Counted from the first letter of the stretch, positions 49,840 to 58,651 are shown. The stretch is 64,000 nt of DNA from Terrimonas pollutisoli (GCF_029360765.1 NZ_JARKNA010000016.1:62001-126000), one strand, 5' to 3'. A program made the numbers and translations. Notes: generated by a model not told the origin, from the sequence alone.

Positions 49840-49875
49840 AAAAAATAACCTCCGGGCTTGATTTCCATCAGGCCC
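49840..49875 (-). terminator. Terminator of the T9SS cargo gene
   Basis: A 9-bp stem with one mismatch (GGGCTTGAT/ATCAGGCCC) lies 17 bp beyond the stop and is followed on the minus strand by GGAGGTTATTTTTTC. Confidence 0.6.
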
Positions 49876-49891
49876 TTTCTATTTGTCAGAA

Positions 49892-50557
49892 TCAGGAGAT
49901 AAGAAATCTTGTTGTGTTCAGCCATCCGTTTCCATAAAACGTGATCAGGTAAATACCTTTATTTAGCGAAGGAATAGCAATCGGTATAAAATCACGTTGA
50001 CCATTCAGATCTTTCGCAAAAACCTGGAATCCGTCAGCCGATACAATCATAACTCTTTCAACCGGTAACCCGGCATTTGCATTGATGACATTGCCTGTAA
50101 CATTAACCGGGTATATTTTTACCGGGGGAATCCCGTATCCTTCCAGCTTAAATGTTTTTGAATAGTAAAGATTATTACTTAATCCTTCTACCCTGATACG
50201 ATATATTGTTGGTCTTGTATCGTTCAACTGGTGACGGTATTTGTATGTTCCATTCATCCAGCTTACCTGTCCTGCGGGTTCAAAACGAATTCCGTCAAAG
50301 CTATATTCAACATAAAATTTTTGACTGGTCTGTTCTGCTACCGGGGTCCATTGTATTTCATTGTAACCACTATTTTTTGTAATGGCCATGTTTGACAAAT
50401 TGGCGAGGCTGGAATATTGCCTGCCGGGTTCAGGTCTCGTATTATCCTTGTTGGCTATAATATGTTGTTGAGCTTGTAAAAAGGGTGAAGCGATGAGTCC
50501 TAAACCTGTTACCATTGTCAGCATAAACATTCTTCCTTTAAGGATCTTTTGCCACAT
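49892..50557 (-). CDS. Secreted protein with T9SS C-terminal sorting domain
   Basis: The 221-residue product has an N-terminal signal (MLTMVTGLGLIASPFLQAQ). A beta-sandwich-like region follows (YVEYSFDGIRFEPAGQ). The C-terminal domain of about 75 residues (IYPVNVTGNVINA to GIYLITFYGNGWLNTTRFLIS) is that of type IX secretion cargo. It is therefore likely secreted through the outer membrane and attached or released. The function of the body is unknown. Confidence 0.82.
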   Translation of the reverse strand: MWQKILKGRMFMLTMVTGLGLIASPFLQAQQHIIANKDNTRPEPGRQYSSLANLSNMAITKNSGYNEIQWTPVAEQTSQKFYVEYSFDGIRFEPAGQVSWMNGTYKYRHQLNDTRPTIYRIRVEGLSNNLYYSKTFKLEGYGIPPVKIYPVNVTGNVINANAGLPVERVMIVSADGFQVFAKDLNGQRDFIPIAIPSLNKGIYLITFYGNGWLNTTRFLIS

Positions 50558-50765
50558 AACTTTTTATTTGTAATTAAATGGACAAATACGATGCCTGCGT
50601 GACCAGAGGCAGGAACCCCGGTGCACTGGATAATAGATCAACGCTTTACATGCTACAATCAATTTGAAACTGCTGCAGAAAGGGGATTTTTTACCACGCA
50701 ATGGTAGTTAATTCGCTAATCTTAAGTTTTATAGTCAAAGATGAATAGAAACATCAACATGGCTT

Positions 50766-51098
50766 TTACTTTAATTCTCCATCTATTTGGACAGGGTGAT
50801 ATCGCTGTTGATTTTTTTGCTGGATAGCAATGGCGTGTAGCATCACGAAAAGAAAATAGATTAGAGTTGTCAGGTATCCCATAGGCAGCGTGTTAGTATC
50901 GAGGAAAATTTGAAACCAGGTTATATTGCTTATACCAAGTATGCCATGTATTGCAATTCCTGCCTTATTAAAAAAGGCAGCATCCGGCGATTTCCGTTTT
51001 AGTAAAAGAATAAATCCTGCTATGATGGCCAGGCAGTGTGCTTCAAAGCGAAAAAGCTTCTTCCTGAGTATAGAAAGATTTAAATACAAGCAGATCAT
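50766..51098 (-). CDS. Small membrane protein, hypothetical
   Basis: A 110-residue product with about three hydrophobic segments (CLAIIAGFILLL, IAIHGILGISNITWFQIFL, LTTLIYFLFVMLHAIAI). It starts 21 bp after the stop of the epimerase gene, so it may share its transcript. Family not recognised. Confidence 0.55.
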   Translation of the reverse strand: MICLYLNLSILRKKLFRFEAHCLAIIAGFILLLKRKSPDAAFFNKAGIAIHGILGISNITWFQIFLDTNTLPMGYLTTLIYFLFVMLHAIAIQQKNQQRYHPVQIDGELK

Positions 51099-51119
51099 CC
51101 ATATCTATAGGTGGGTTTG

Positions 51120-52235
51120 TCAAACGATGACCTTTTCCAGTTTATTCAACCAATTGCTATCAACAGAGGCGCCAAGCCCTGCTACCTCCGGCACTTTTAC
51201 CACACCATTCTTTTCATAAACAATACCGCCGGTTACGGGATCTTCACTGAACATGAGTGCTGTGTCAAAATCAAAATGTTCAATGATGGGACTACATAGT
51301 GAGAAGTGTGCAAAAGCTGTCATAGCTAATCTTGATTCCATAAAAGCGCCAACCTGCAAATGGAGTTTAGCGGCTTTCGCCAGTTTTACCATCTTTAATG
51401 CTTTGAAGATGCCACCTGATTTTCCCAATTTGATATTCATATAGTCACAGGCGCCCAACTGAATCAAACGCTCCGCATCGTGTTCATCTCCACAGCTTTC
51501 ATCACTCATAATGGGTATAGGGCTTTCTTTCCTGACTTCCGGTAGCCGCATAAAATCCCAGCGGGGAATCGGTTCTTCGCAGTGCTGGATCTCAAAAGGG
51601 GCCAATGCCTTTAGTGTGCTGATAGCTTCTTCTACATCCCAACCCTGGTTGGCATCGATACGCAAAGGAATTTCGTCACCTACTGCTTCCCGGATGGCTT
51701 TTATCCGAAGTACATCGGTGGCGCCATTTTTTCCTAATTTGATCTTAATAGCAGGATAGCCTTCTTCTTTTATCTTCATAGCGTCAGCCGCCATTTTTTC
51801 GGGATCACCGATGCTGACAGTATAATCAGTAATGATTGTTTTGTTATTGCTGCCGCCAAGAAATTTGTATAGCGGTACACCGGCATGTTGTGAGGCGATA
51901 TCATACAAGGCCATGTCAAAAGCACTCTTAATGCTGCTGTTGCCATAGATCAGTTTATCCATCTCGGCAATGCGATCTTCAATGGCCAATGCATTTTTAC
52001 CTTTGAACAGTTTTGCAAAGTATTGTCCAACGATAAAGCAGGTATCCATGCTTTCACCGTTGATACTCATAAAAGGGCTGCATTCGCCAAAGCCAATTAT
52101 TCCCTGTTCGGTATGGATAACAACTAAAACATTTTCTGCATTGAGAATGGGACCTAGTGATATTACAAATGGTTCTTTGAGCGGAATAAACAGTTTGTAT
52201 AAAGCTACGTGGCTGATCTTTAGTTCTGCTGGCAT
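51120..52235 (-). CDS. Enolase-superfamily epimerase (dipeptide epimerase / muconate-cycloisomerase-like)
   Basis: The 371-residue product has an N-terminal capping domain with ENVLVVIHTEQGIIGFGECSPF. The barrel has the catalytic KxK motif IKIKLG, metal ligands in LRIDANQGW, HCEEPIPRWD and MSDESCGDEHD, and the second lysine in YMNIKLGKSGG. This Lys-Lys pair fits the MLE subgroup that racemises L-Ala-D/L-Glu-type dipeptides. The substrate is not proven. It may be linked to peptidoglycan peptide recycling (inference). Confidence 0.87.
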   Translation of the reverse strand: MPAELKISHVALYKLFIPLKEPFVISLGPILNAENVLVVIHTEQGIIGFGECSPFMSINGESMDTCFIVGQYFAKLFKGKNALAIEDRIAEMDKLIYGNSSIKSAFDMALYDIASQHAGVPLYKFLGGSNNKTIITDYTVSIGDPEKMAADAMKIKEEGYPAIKIKLGKNGATDVLRIKAIREAVGDEIPLRIDANQGWDVEEAISTLKALAPFEIQHCEEPIPRWDFMRLPEVRKESPIPIMSDESCGDEHDAERLIQLGACDYMNIKLGKSGGIFKALKMVKLAKAAKLHLQVGAFMESRLAMTAFAHFSLCSPIIEHFDFDTALMFSEDPVTGGIVYEKNGVVKVPEVAGLGASVDSNWLNKLEKVIV

Positions 52236-52255
52236 GTTGCTGATAAAAAAGGTGT

Positions 52256-52927
52256 TTAATAGTCAAATAAAATTCGTAGCCCCGCATTCACGGAAGCGGC
52301 CAGGGGAGCTCTGTCGTTTACAAAAAGATAAGGACTGGGATAACCCATTGCGGGAATAAAAACCCTGCCTTCCATATAAAGCGAGATATCACCACCTACA
52401 GGCTTTTCAAAGCCCAGGCCAAGATCATACGTTAATCGCTTAAAGTTCGCTTTGCCGCTTAAAACCGGAAGATGATAGTCGACCGTGTCAATGGCGACAG
52501 AATGAGTGTTTTCCACGCTACCGAATAGTAGCCCAAAACCAGCGTAACCATAAAGGTTCCAGGTGTCTTCATTATTATAGGCTCCTTTGAAATAGTGTCT
52601 CCAGCCAATTGAAATATGTTTGTAGCGAAGCAGTGCCTGGTTGATATAGGCTATTTCCATCGGCGTGGCAAAAACAGTTTTAGCGCCGGCTGTTACATGA
52701 TTGTTGAATTTGCCGTTGGTATAATAAGCCAACCATGCATATAGCCCCTCCTTAGGTGTAAAATGAAAATGACCGGTCACCGTTTGTCCGAAAGCCCAAA
52801 ACCGTTGATCTTTTCTGAAACTTCGCATCACACTGGCATCCGTGGAAAGACTAAACTGCGGCTGTTGTGAAAAAGCAGTTAAGTATAATAAGAGGCCTGG
52901 TAGTATGGCTATGACTTTCTTCAACAA
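52256..52927 (-). CDS. Predicted outer-membrane protein
   Basis: The 223-residue product has a signal peptide (MLKKVIAILPGLLLYLTAFSQ). Beta-strand-rich sequence with aromatic girdles (ISIGWRHYFKGAYNNEDTWNLYGYAGFGLLFG) follows, ending LRILFDY, a typical outer-membrane barrel end. Start 52927, directly after the element at 52960. It is 20 bp upstream of the epimerase gene and on the same strand, so they may form an operon. Confidence 0.75.
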   Translation of the reverse strand: MLKKVIAILPGLLLYLTAFSQQPQFSLSTDASVMRSFRKDQRFWAFGQTVTGHFHFTPKEGLYAWLAYYTNGKFNNHVTAGAKTVFATPMEIAYINQALLRYKHISIGWRHYFKGAYNNEDTWNLYGYAGFGLLFGSVENTHSVAIDTVDYHLPVLSGKANFKRLTYDLGLGFEKPVGGDISLYMEGRVFIPAMGYPSPYLFVNDRAPLAASVNAGLRILFDY

Positions 52928-52950
52928 TTAATTTTGCTTTGCAATGATAA

Positions 52951-53006
52951 GAAAAAAAATACCGGTTACCAGTCCCCTATAACGGGCAACCGGCAACCGG
53001 TAACGG
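52951..53006 (-). terminator. Word-repeat hairpin and terminator after the S46 peptidase gene
   Basis: Repeated ACCGG words (TACCGGTTACC in one arm, GGCAACCGGTAACGG in the other) fold into a stem followed on the minus strand by TATTTTTTTTC. It is a terminator with the same word-repeat construction as the elements at 16446, 19432 and 55266. Confidence 0.65.
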
Positions 53007-53028
53007 AAGATATTTTTTAAACAAGCTA

Positions 53029-55194
53029 TTACTTCATCAACTTCAACTCTTTTATTAGGTGACCCGCTCCGCCGAGTTTATCAATGCACCAAAGCACATA
53101 GCGAATGTCAACATTGATGGTGCGGTTCAAATCCTTGTCAAAAGCCAGTTTGTGGCTTAATGCTTCGTAGTTGCCGTCAAATGCAAGACCTATCAACTCA
53201 CCATTCCCATTAATCACCGGCGAACCCGAATTACCGCCTGTGATATCATTGGTGGTAATAAAGCCAACAACGAGATCACTTCTTTTCTTATCAATGTATT
53301 GGCCAAAATCTTTTTTCTTTAGTAGCTCAATTTGTTTGGCCGGCAAGTCAAATTCATAGTCGCCGGGAATATATTTTTCCAAAATGCCTTTTGAAGTGGT
53401 TACATAGTCATAGAACACTGCATCTCTCGGGCGATAGGGTTTCACAGCGCCGTAGCTAACCCTCATAGTGAAAGTGGCGTCGGGATACATCATTTTGGCT
53501 TTGATAGGATCCATTTCCATGATTCCTTTCAGATAAAGCCGGCCCAGGTCATTATTTTTTGCCATGAATTGGGAATAATAAGGCGCATACTTGCTATTGT
53601 AATTATCATAAAAAGCGCTGGCATGCGCAAAAGCGGGATCATTCTGTAAAACATTCGCATCGGGATTTGCGATAAAAGCATTCCATTTCGCATCGTCGAA
53701 TATCAGGGTCTTGCTAAAAATATCGGCCGCATATTTTTTGTAAGTGGCTTCATTGTCCAGGGCGCCATAACGATCTTTCAATGAGCCATAAAAGCCAACG
53801 GGCTGTTGATCTTTTGGGATATCCTGGTAATAAAGCATGGTGACACCGGCCACAATATTTTCATCCGACTTTTTATTTTCTTCCGACAAGAATGATGTCC
53901 TTGCTTTATTAGCAGCATCAAGAGCTTTTTGAAGATCAGCTTTCGAAATTCCTGTTTTAACAAGAGCGGCCTCTAATTGCTTTAAAGAGGCAGCGAACCC
54001 GATAAGCGGGGAGCCAAAGATTCCTTCGTTCATGTAAACCCGGTGTTTGCTGTATTTTTCCCAAGCCTGGTAGGCAGCAGCCCAATCAGTAAATATGGAC
54101 TGGTATTCAGGTTTACCATTTGCCCAGCTGATAAATTTTTCTTCTGCTTTTTTCTTCTGTCCGTACACGTCGTATTTCAACAACTGCTTGGTTTCGCCGT
54201 CGAAAAATTTCCAGTAATTGGCGATACTGGCATAGGAAGAAGCTAATTGCAACTTGATGGCGGGATCTTTCTTCATTTCTTCAAACATATATTTCAATCG
54301 CATATCCCTTAGTTTCACCAGCGTAGGATTGTTGACTTCCGTAGCGAGTTTGATTCCATAAGAACTCTCATAGCGATTGGTACTGCCGGGATATCCCCAT
54401 ATCATGGCATAGTCGCCTTCTTTTACGCCTTTGAGGGAAACAGGTAAAAACCATTTTGGTTTTAACGGCTTATTATCCTCGGTGTACTTTGCCGGCTTAC
54501 CGTCAGCATTTGCATAGACCCTGAAAATAGAAAAATCGCCGGTATGACGGGGCCATTCCCAATTGTCCGTATCACCGCCAAATTTGCCAACGCTTTCAGG
54601 AGGAGTGCCAACCAATCTTACATCTGTGTATCGTTGGTAAACGAATGCCAGGAATTGATTGCCTTTGAACAAAGGACTGATTCTCGTTTCGATATTTTGT
54701 GTTGGATCACTCATCCGGGTGTTGATAGATGCCAGCACCGACGCTTGTCTTTTCCACCTGTCTGCACCAGTAAGCCCCTGCAGGGAGTCCATCACTTCCT
54801 TGGTAACGTCATCAATTCGCAATAAAAACTGGACGGATAAAGTGGTAGGAATTTCTTCCGCTTTATTCCTTGCATAAAAGCCGTTTTGAAGATAGTTATG
54901 ATCTAACGTACTGGCCGATGCAATGGCATCATAACCGCAGTGGTGGTTAGTAAAAATGAGGCCCTCAGCACTAACGATTTCTCCTGTGCAACCTCCCCCA
55001 AAAATGATGATCGCATCTTTCAACGAAGCCTTATTAATATTATACAATTGATCTTTGGTCAGCTTCAAACCTTTTTTAACCATATCATTGTAGACCTGCT
55101 GGCCCAGCAACATTGGTAGCCACATTCCCTCATCTGCAAACGATTTGAGTACCAGCAAAAAAGACAGCGCAATCGTAACGAGAATCTTCTTCAT
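53029..55194 (-). CDS. S46 family dipeptidyl-peptidase (DPP7/DPP11 type)
   Basis: The 721-residue secreted serine peptidase has a signal peptide (MKKILVTIALSFLLVLKSFA). The catalytic histidine is in IFTNHHCGYDAI and the serine in ITGGNSGSPVINGNGELIGLAFDGN. Eighteen residues after that serine stands glycine. As I recall, DPP7 has glycine there and DPP11 has arginine, so a DPP7-like preference for hydrophobic P1 residues is expected (inference). It removes dipeptides from peptide N-termini in the periplasm or outside. It has its own -7 box (CAAACGTA) and the following terminator. Confidence 0.92.
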   Translation of the reverse strand: MKKILVTIALSFLLVLKSFADEGMWLPMLLGQQVYNDMVKKGLKLTKDQLYNINKASLKDAIIIFGGGCTGEIVSAEGLIFTNHHCGYDAIASASTLDHNYLQNGFYARNKAEEIPTTLSVQFLLRIDDVTKEVMDSLQGLTGADRWKRQASVLASINTRMSDPTQNIETRISPLFKGNQFLAFVYQRYTDVRLVGTPPESVGKFGGDTDNWEWPRHTGDFSIFRVYANADGKPAKYTEDNKPLKPKWFLPVSLKGVKEGDYAMIWGYPGSTNRYESSYGIKLATEVNNPTLVKLRDMRLKYMFEEMKKDPAIKLQLASSYASIANYWKFFDGETKQLLKYDVYGQKKKAEEKFISWANGKPEYQSIFTDWAAAYQAWEKYSKHRVYMNEGIFGSPLIGFAASLKQLEAALVKTGISKADLQKALDAANKARTSFLSEENKKSDENIVAGVTMLYYQDIPKDQQPVGFYGSLKDRYGALDNEATYKKYAADIFSKTLIFDDAKWNAFIANPDANVLQNDPAFAHASAFYDNYNSKYAPYYSQFMAKNNDLGRLYLKGIMEMDPIKAKMMYPDATFTMRVSYGAVKPYRPRDAVFYDYVTTSKGILEKYIPGDYEFDLPAKQIELLKKKDFGQYIDKKRSDLVVGFITTNDITGGNSGSPVINGNGELIGLAFDGNYEALSHKLAFDKDLNRTINVDIRYVLWCIDKLGGAGHLIKELKLMK

Positions 55195-55216
55195 GTTATG
55201 TGATTTTTGTATGAAA

Positions 55217-55224
55217 CAAACGTA
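55217..55224 (-). promoter_or_regulatory. -7 box of the S46 peptidase gene
   Basis: Minus-strand TACGTTTG matches TAnnTTTG, 22 nt upstream of the ATG. Confidence 0.5.
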
Positions 55225-55265
55225 CTATAAAATAAAAGTGTGGCCAAAAGTGGGGCAGGAGAACA

Positions 55266-55390
55266 GGTTCAAGAAGTTTAAAGAGTTTAAAAGAGTTTAA
55301 CAAGTTGGCTGGAGCCTCCTTTGCGAAGTTATAAAGGGTGCGGCTTGCAACAAACCTATTGAACTTCTTAAACCTTTTAAACTTTTGAAA
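55266..55390. repeat. Word-repeat inverted arms between obg and the S46 gene
   Basis: GTTCAAGAAG and GTTTAAA words recur in the left arm (55266-55303), and their complements (TTGAACTTCTTAAAC, TTTAAACTTTTGAAAC) in the right arm (55358-55390). About 55 nt separate the arms. The right arm abuts the obg stop codon. Confidence 0.6.
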
Positions 55391-56392
55391 CTACTCCGTG
55401 GGAGTATTCAGTACTTTCCAAAGCAGGTCCTTTAATTCGAGCAGACCTTTAGTAGTAACAGAGGAAATAAAAACGTGGGGGATTTCGGCAGGTAACTCTT
55501 TTTCGATTGCAGTCATTAACTCATCGTCGAGCATATCGCTTTTGCTGATGGCGATCACAAATTGTTTATGCAGCAGTTCCGGATTATATTTTTCCAACTC
55601 ATTTACGAGTATCTGAAATTCATTTTTATGGTTGGGGGAGTCAGCAGGAATTAAAAATAACAGTACCGGGTTTCGTTCAATATGTCTTAAAAAGCGATGG
55701 CCTAACCCTTTGCCTTCAGCAGCGCCTTCGATAATGCCGGGCAGATCGGCCATGCAAAAACTTCGTCCATCGCGATATTCCACCATTCCTAAATTAGGCG
55801 TGATAGTAGTGAAGGCGTAATCGGCTATTTTCGGTTTTGCGGCCGTGATTACTGAAAGCAGCGTTGATTTGCCGGCATTGGGAAATCCTACCAGGCCCAC
55901 ATCGGCCAACACTTTTAATTCGAGAACTTTCCAACCTTCAACTCCTGGCAATCCTTTTTGTGCGTATTCAGGAGCCTGGTTAGTTGCTGTTGCAAAATGG
56001 CTGTTGCCAAGTCCGCCTTTTCCACCAGGCATCCAAATTACTTCCTGGCCATCACTCAAGATCTCCACTTCCTGCAAACCGGTTTCTTCGTCTCTTGCAA
56101 TGGTACCAAGCGGTACTTCGATGATGATATCTTTACCCGCACGGCCCGTGCTGTTATTACCGGTACCAACACCGCCATCTTCTGCCAGTACATTTTTATA
56201 ATAACGAAGGTGAAGCAGTGTCCACAAGTTTCTGTTGCCTTTTAAAATAATATGTGCACCACGTCCCCCGTCACCGCCATCGGGGCCACCCATTGCTGTA
56301 AACTTATTACGCATAAAATGCCTGCTACCTGCACCTCCGTGGCCGCTCCTGCAGAATATTCGAATCTGGTCTACGAAATTGGTTTTTTCCAA
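55391..56392 (-). CDS. obgE: GTPase Obg/CgtA
   Basis: Obg is an essential GTPase of 50S assembly and stress control. The product has the Obg fold with glycine-rich loops (FCRSGHGGAGSRHFM, GGPDGGDGGRG). The G domain has GFPNAGKSTLL, DLPGIIEGA and ISKSDML. The start is taken as TTG at 56392, giving MEKTNFVDQI, the conserved family start. A TATATTTG -7 box at 56418-56425 lies upstream of this codon but downstream of the ATG at 56434, so the longer frame would not be transcribed. With the TTG start the protein has 333 residues. Confidence 0.93.
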   Translation of the reverse strand: MEKTNFVDQIRIFCRSGHGGAGSRHFMRNKFTAMGGPDGGDGGRGAHIILKGNRNLWTLLHLRYYKNVLAEDGGVGTGNNSTGRAGKDIIIEVPLGTIARDEETGLQEVEILSDGQEVIWMPGGKGGLGNSHFATATNQAPEYAQKGLPGVEGWKVLELKVLADVGLVGFPNAGKSTLLSVITAAKPKIADYAFTTITPNLGMVEYRDGRSFCMADLPGIIEGAAEGKGLGHRFLRHIERNPVLLFLIPADSPNHKNEFQILVNELEKYNPELLHKQFVIAISKSDMLDDELMTAIEKELPAEIPHVFISSVTTKGLLELKDLLWKVLNTPTE

Positions 56393-56417
56393 GTGGTCTT
56401 TTTTTTGCAACGAAATG

Positions 56418-56425
56418 CAAATATA
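56418..56425 (-). promoter_or_regulatory. -7 box of obg
   Basis: Minus-strand TATATTTG matches TAnnTTTG and helps decide the TTG start of obg. Confidence 0.55.
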
Positions 56426-56452
56426 CCGTGTCAAAAATGTAAATATTAAAGC

Positions 56453-56791
56453 ATGAAGTTTATTTTCCTTTTGTTGGCCGTACCATTGTTAAATCAAACA
56501 TGTAATAAACCGAAAGACAGCATCCCCTCCTGTATTCAACAAAAAATAGAAGCTATCCGGAAAGAGCCAAAATGGAATCCTCCTGCTGAGGTGAATGAAT
56601 ATACTTACGAGGGCAAACAGGTCTTTTTGTTTTCAAGCCCCTGTTGCGATCAGTACAACAATTTATATGACAAGGATTGCAATCTTATTTGTGCTCCTTC
56701 TGGCGGATATACCGGAAAGGGTGACAATAAATGCCCTGAGTTTTCTTCCAGGGCCAAACATCTTCGGCTGCTGTGGAAAGATGATCGCTAA
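56453..56791 (+). CDS. Small cysteine-rich lipoprotein (DUF6970-like)
   Basis: The 112-residue product has a signal with lipobox LNQTC. The mature part has paired cysteines (FSSPCCDQYNNLYDKDCNLICAPSGG), probably forming disulfides or binding metal. DUF6970 is a memory-based family guess. It is divergent from obg and converges on a strong hairpin that it shares with the orphan TPP riboswitch. Confidence 0.75.
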   Translation: MKFIFLLLAVPLLNQTCNKPKDSIPSCIQQKIEAIRKEPKWNPPAEVNEYTYEGKQVFLFSSPCCDQYNNLYDKDCNLICAPSGGYTGKGDNKCPEFSSRAKHLRLLWKDDR

Positions 56792-56837
56792 AAAACAAAG
56801 GGTTTTGGTGTTGACCAAAACCCTTCTTTTCTCTTTT
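56791..56837. terminator. Bidirectional terminator shared by the lipoprotein gene and TPP riboswitch
   Basis: A perfect 12-bp stem AAGGGTTTTGGT/ACCAAAACCCTT with a 4-nt loop is followed on plus by CTTTTCTCTTTT and on minus by TGTTTTT. It starts at the stop of the lipoprotein gene and lies 3' of the riboswitch. Confidence 0.85.
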
Positions 56838-56918
56838 GTTGTTCCCTTCGCTGGCATTACCCAGATCAGGTATTTACGGGTATATTCTCAGATTACGTTG
56901 AATCACCCCCAAAAAGAG
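56831..56918 (-). ncRNA. TPP riboswitch (THI element), orphan
   Basis: On the minus strand the aptamer signature is clear: the CTGAGA box in AATCTGAGAATATACCCG, then ACCTGATCTGGGTAATGCC and AGCGAAGGGAA. CTCTTTT at the 5' side and AAAAGAG at the 3' side form P1. It senses thiamine pyrophosphate. It is followed directly by a terminator, but the next region on this strand is antisense to the lipoprotein gene and then obg with its own promoter. No thiamine gene follows. Confidence 0.88.
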
Positions 56919-57070
56919 ATTTGATATATAAAGTACCAAAAGCATGCCATTGCGCTATTATGTGCAGAACTTATACCATTTAGTCATTAATGTAATATAA
57001 TAAAGCTTCAGGTATAATGCCGACAGATATTTGATGCCTCGAATTATATTGTTTTGATATCTCGTCGGTA

Positions 57071-57940
57071 TTATCCGTTTATTATTTCCCCGCCATTGGG
57101 GTGCAAAAATTGCCCGGTCATATAGCTGGAATCAGAACAGGCTAAAAAGAGATAACTCGGCGCAATTTCTACCGGTTCACCGGCCCGTTGAAGCGGAACA
57201 TCGCTGCCATGCTGGGCCGTTTTTTTGCCTTTAAAACTGGAAGGGATCAGCGGAGTCCAGATGGGGCCGGGAGCTACCCCATTTACTCTTATTCCTTTTT
57301 TTGCCAGGTTGGAAGACAGGCTACGGGTAAACGCCACGATGGCGCCTTTTGTAGATGCATAATCAATCAATGCTCCACTGCCGCGATAAGCTGTTACTGA
57401 TGAAGAATTGATAATGCAAGTTCCTTTTTTCATATGCCCAAGCGCAGCTTTGGTAACCCAGAAAAAAGAAAAAATATTTGTTTCAAATGTCCTGATCAAT
57501 TCTTTACTGCTGATTGTTTGCAAAGATTTGTTTTCGTAATGTATCGCTGCGTTGTTTATTAAAATATCCAGTTTGCCAAACTGTTTTATTGTTTTTTGTA
57601 CGATGGATATGCAATGCCTTTCCCGCGAAAGGTCGCCCTTGAGCAACAGACATTCTGCACCATAATTAGTTTCTATGTAATCTTTAGTATCTCTTGCATC
57701 TTTATCCTCGTTCAGGTATGAGATGGCAACCCGGGCACCTTCCTTTGCAAACAATACAGCTACTGCCTTTCCGATACCGCTGTCTCCACCTGTAATAAGA
57801 GCCACTTTATTTTTTAGCCTGTTGTTTCCTTTCAACTCCGGATAATCAAAAACGGGATTTGGTTTCATCCTGCTTTCAATGCCTGGTCTTGGTTGCTGTT
57901 GTGGTGGCCGCACCATTTTTTTTGTACTACCTTTTTGCAT
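57071..57940 (-). CDS. SDR family oxidoreductase (general stress protein 39-like)
   Basis: The 289-residue classical/extended-N-terminus SDR has NAD(P) motif ITGGDSGIGKAVA, NNAAIHYEN, the Ser-Tyr-Lys triad in INSSSVTAYRGSGALIDYASTKGAIVAF, and GVAPGPIWTPL. The N-terminal 40-residue tail (MKPNPVFDYPELKG) is that of YhdF/GSP39-type enzymes. The substrate is unknown; such genes are stress-induced elsewhere. It stands first in a row of stress-type genes. Confidence 0.9.
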   Translation of the reverse strand: MQKGSTKKMVRPPQQQPRPGIESRMKPNPVFDYPELKGNNRLKNKVALITGGDSGIGKAVAVLFAKEGARVAISYLNEDKDARDTKDYIETNYGAECLLLKGDLSRERHCISIVQKTIKQFGKLDILINNAAIHYENKSLQTISSKELIRTFETNIFSFFWVTKAALGHMKKGTCIINSSSVTAYRGSGALIDYASTKGAIVAFTRSLSSNLAKKGIRVNGVAPGPIWTPLIPSSFKGKKTAQHGSDVPLQRAGEPVEIAPSYLFLACSDSSYMTGQFLHPNGGEIING

Positions 57941-58163
57941 AAGCTCTTTTAATAAAGAACTAAAGAAAGATTTATACCATGTTTATTGCTTGAAGAGGTC
58001 AGCTATATGAGTAAAAAACCCCTTTATTTATGCGGCTTTCAGCTGGGTTGCTGAATAAATTCCCCAGCTTTTTACTGTTACAGGTTTAAAATTACTGCGG
58101 CACGGATTTTTCATTAATTACTATGCGTTACTCAATTATATTTTTTATTTAAAACAATAATTT

Positions 58164-58331
58164 ATGCTACGTTGGACTGTTATTTTCCTGGTTGTAGCAA
58201 TAATCGCTGCAATTTTTGGATTTGGCGGAATTGCTGCAGGGGCAGCTTCCATCGCTAAAATTTTATTTTTCATCTTCCTGGTGTTGTTTCTTATTTCTCT
58301 CATATTTGGTCGCTCAACCAAAGGCGTTTAG
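58164..58331 (+). CDS. DUF1328/YtjA-type small membrane protein
   Basis: A 55-residue product (MLRWTVIFLVVAIIAAIFGFGGIAAGAASIAK and a second hydrophobic segment) matches the DUF1328 family: two transmembrane helices with a Gly-rich turn. It is shorter than 60 codons but unambiguous. Its function is unknown; the family is linked to stress responses. A strong terminator follows after 28 bp. Confidence 0.88.
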   Translation: MLRWTVIFLVVAIIAAIFGFGGIAAGAASIAKILFFIFLVLFLISLIFGRSTKGV

Positions 58332-58359
58332 AGGAAACAACATTTAGCATTATGAAAAG

Positions 58360-58390
58360 AAAAACCGGTTAATCAATTAACCGGTTTTTA
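58360..58390. terminator. Terminator after the DUF1328 gene
   Basis: Stem AAAAACCGGTTAAT/ATTAACCGGTTTTT has T-runs on both strands, so it also serves the convergent gene. Confidence 0.8.
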
Positions 58391-58429
58391 TATTTAATCC
58401 TGGAAAAGGAGAGAATATTCAGATAAATG

Positions 58430-58651
58430 CTAATTGAGATTGCTGACTGCAATTTCTTTTAAGGTGTCTGCACAAATGCTGCTTATCATTCCACAAAACT
58501 GAATATCCTCATCATCATATTTAGCGCATTCGTTAGAGCATTGGTGGCAATGCAGAAGACAGTTTAATACAAGGTCGCCCAAGTCGTCCGCAGCATTATT
58601 TACCAGGCTTGATACAACGGCAAAACAAGCTTTTGCACAATCACGGGGCAT
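58430..58651 (-). CDS. Cysteine-rich four-helix protein (DUF326-like, short)
   Basis: The 73-residue product has CAKACFAVV, CLLHCHQCSNECAKY and FCGMISSICADTL. The regular Cys spacing on helices resembles the four-helix copper-storage family (DUF326/Csp), but it is shorter than typical members. It may be a truncated or minimal version; metal binding is inferred. Confidence 0.6.
   Translation of the reverse strand: MPRDCAKACFAVVSSLVNNAADDLGDLVLNCLLHCHQCSNECAKYDDEDIQFCGMISSICADTLKEIAVSNLN

Noticed and set aside
56663..56857. 64-residue minus-strand frame starting inside the TPP riboswitch
   Set aside because: It is antisense to the lipoprotein gene and crosses a strong terminator; its codons look like a shadow frame.
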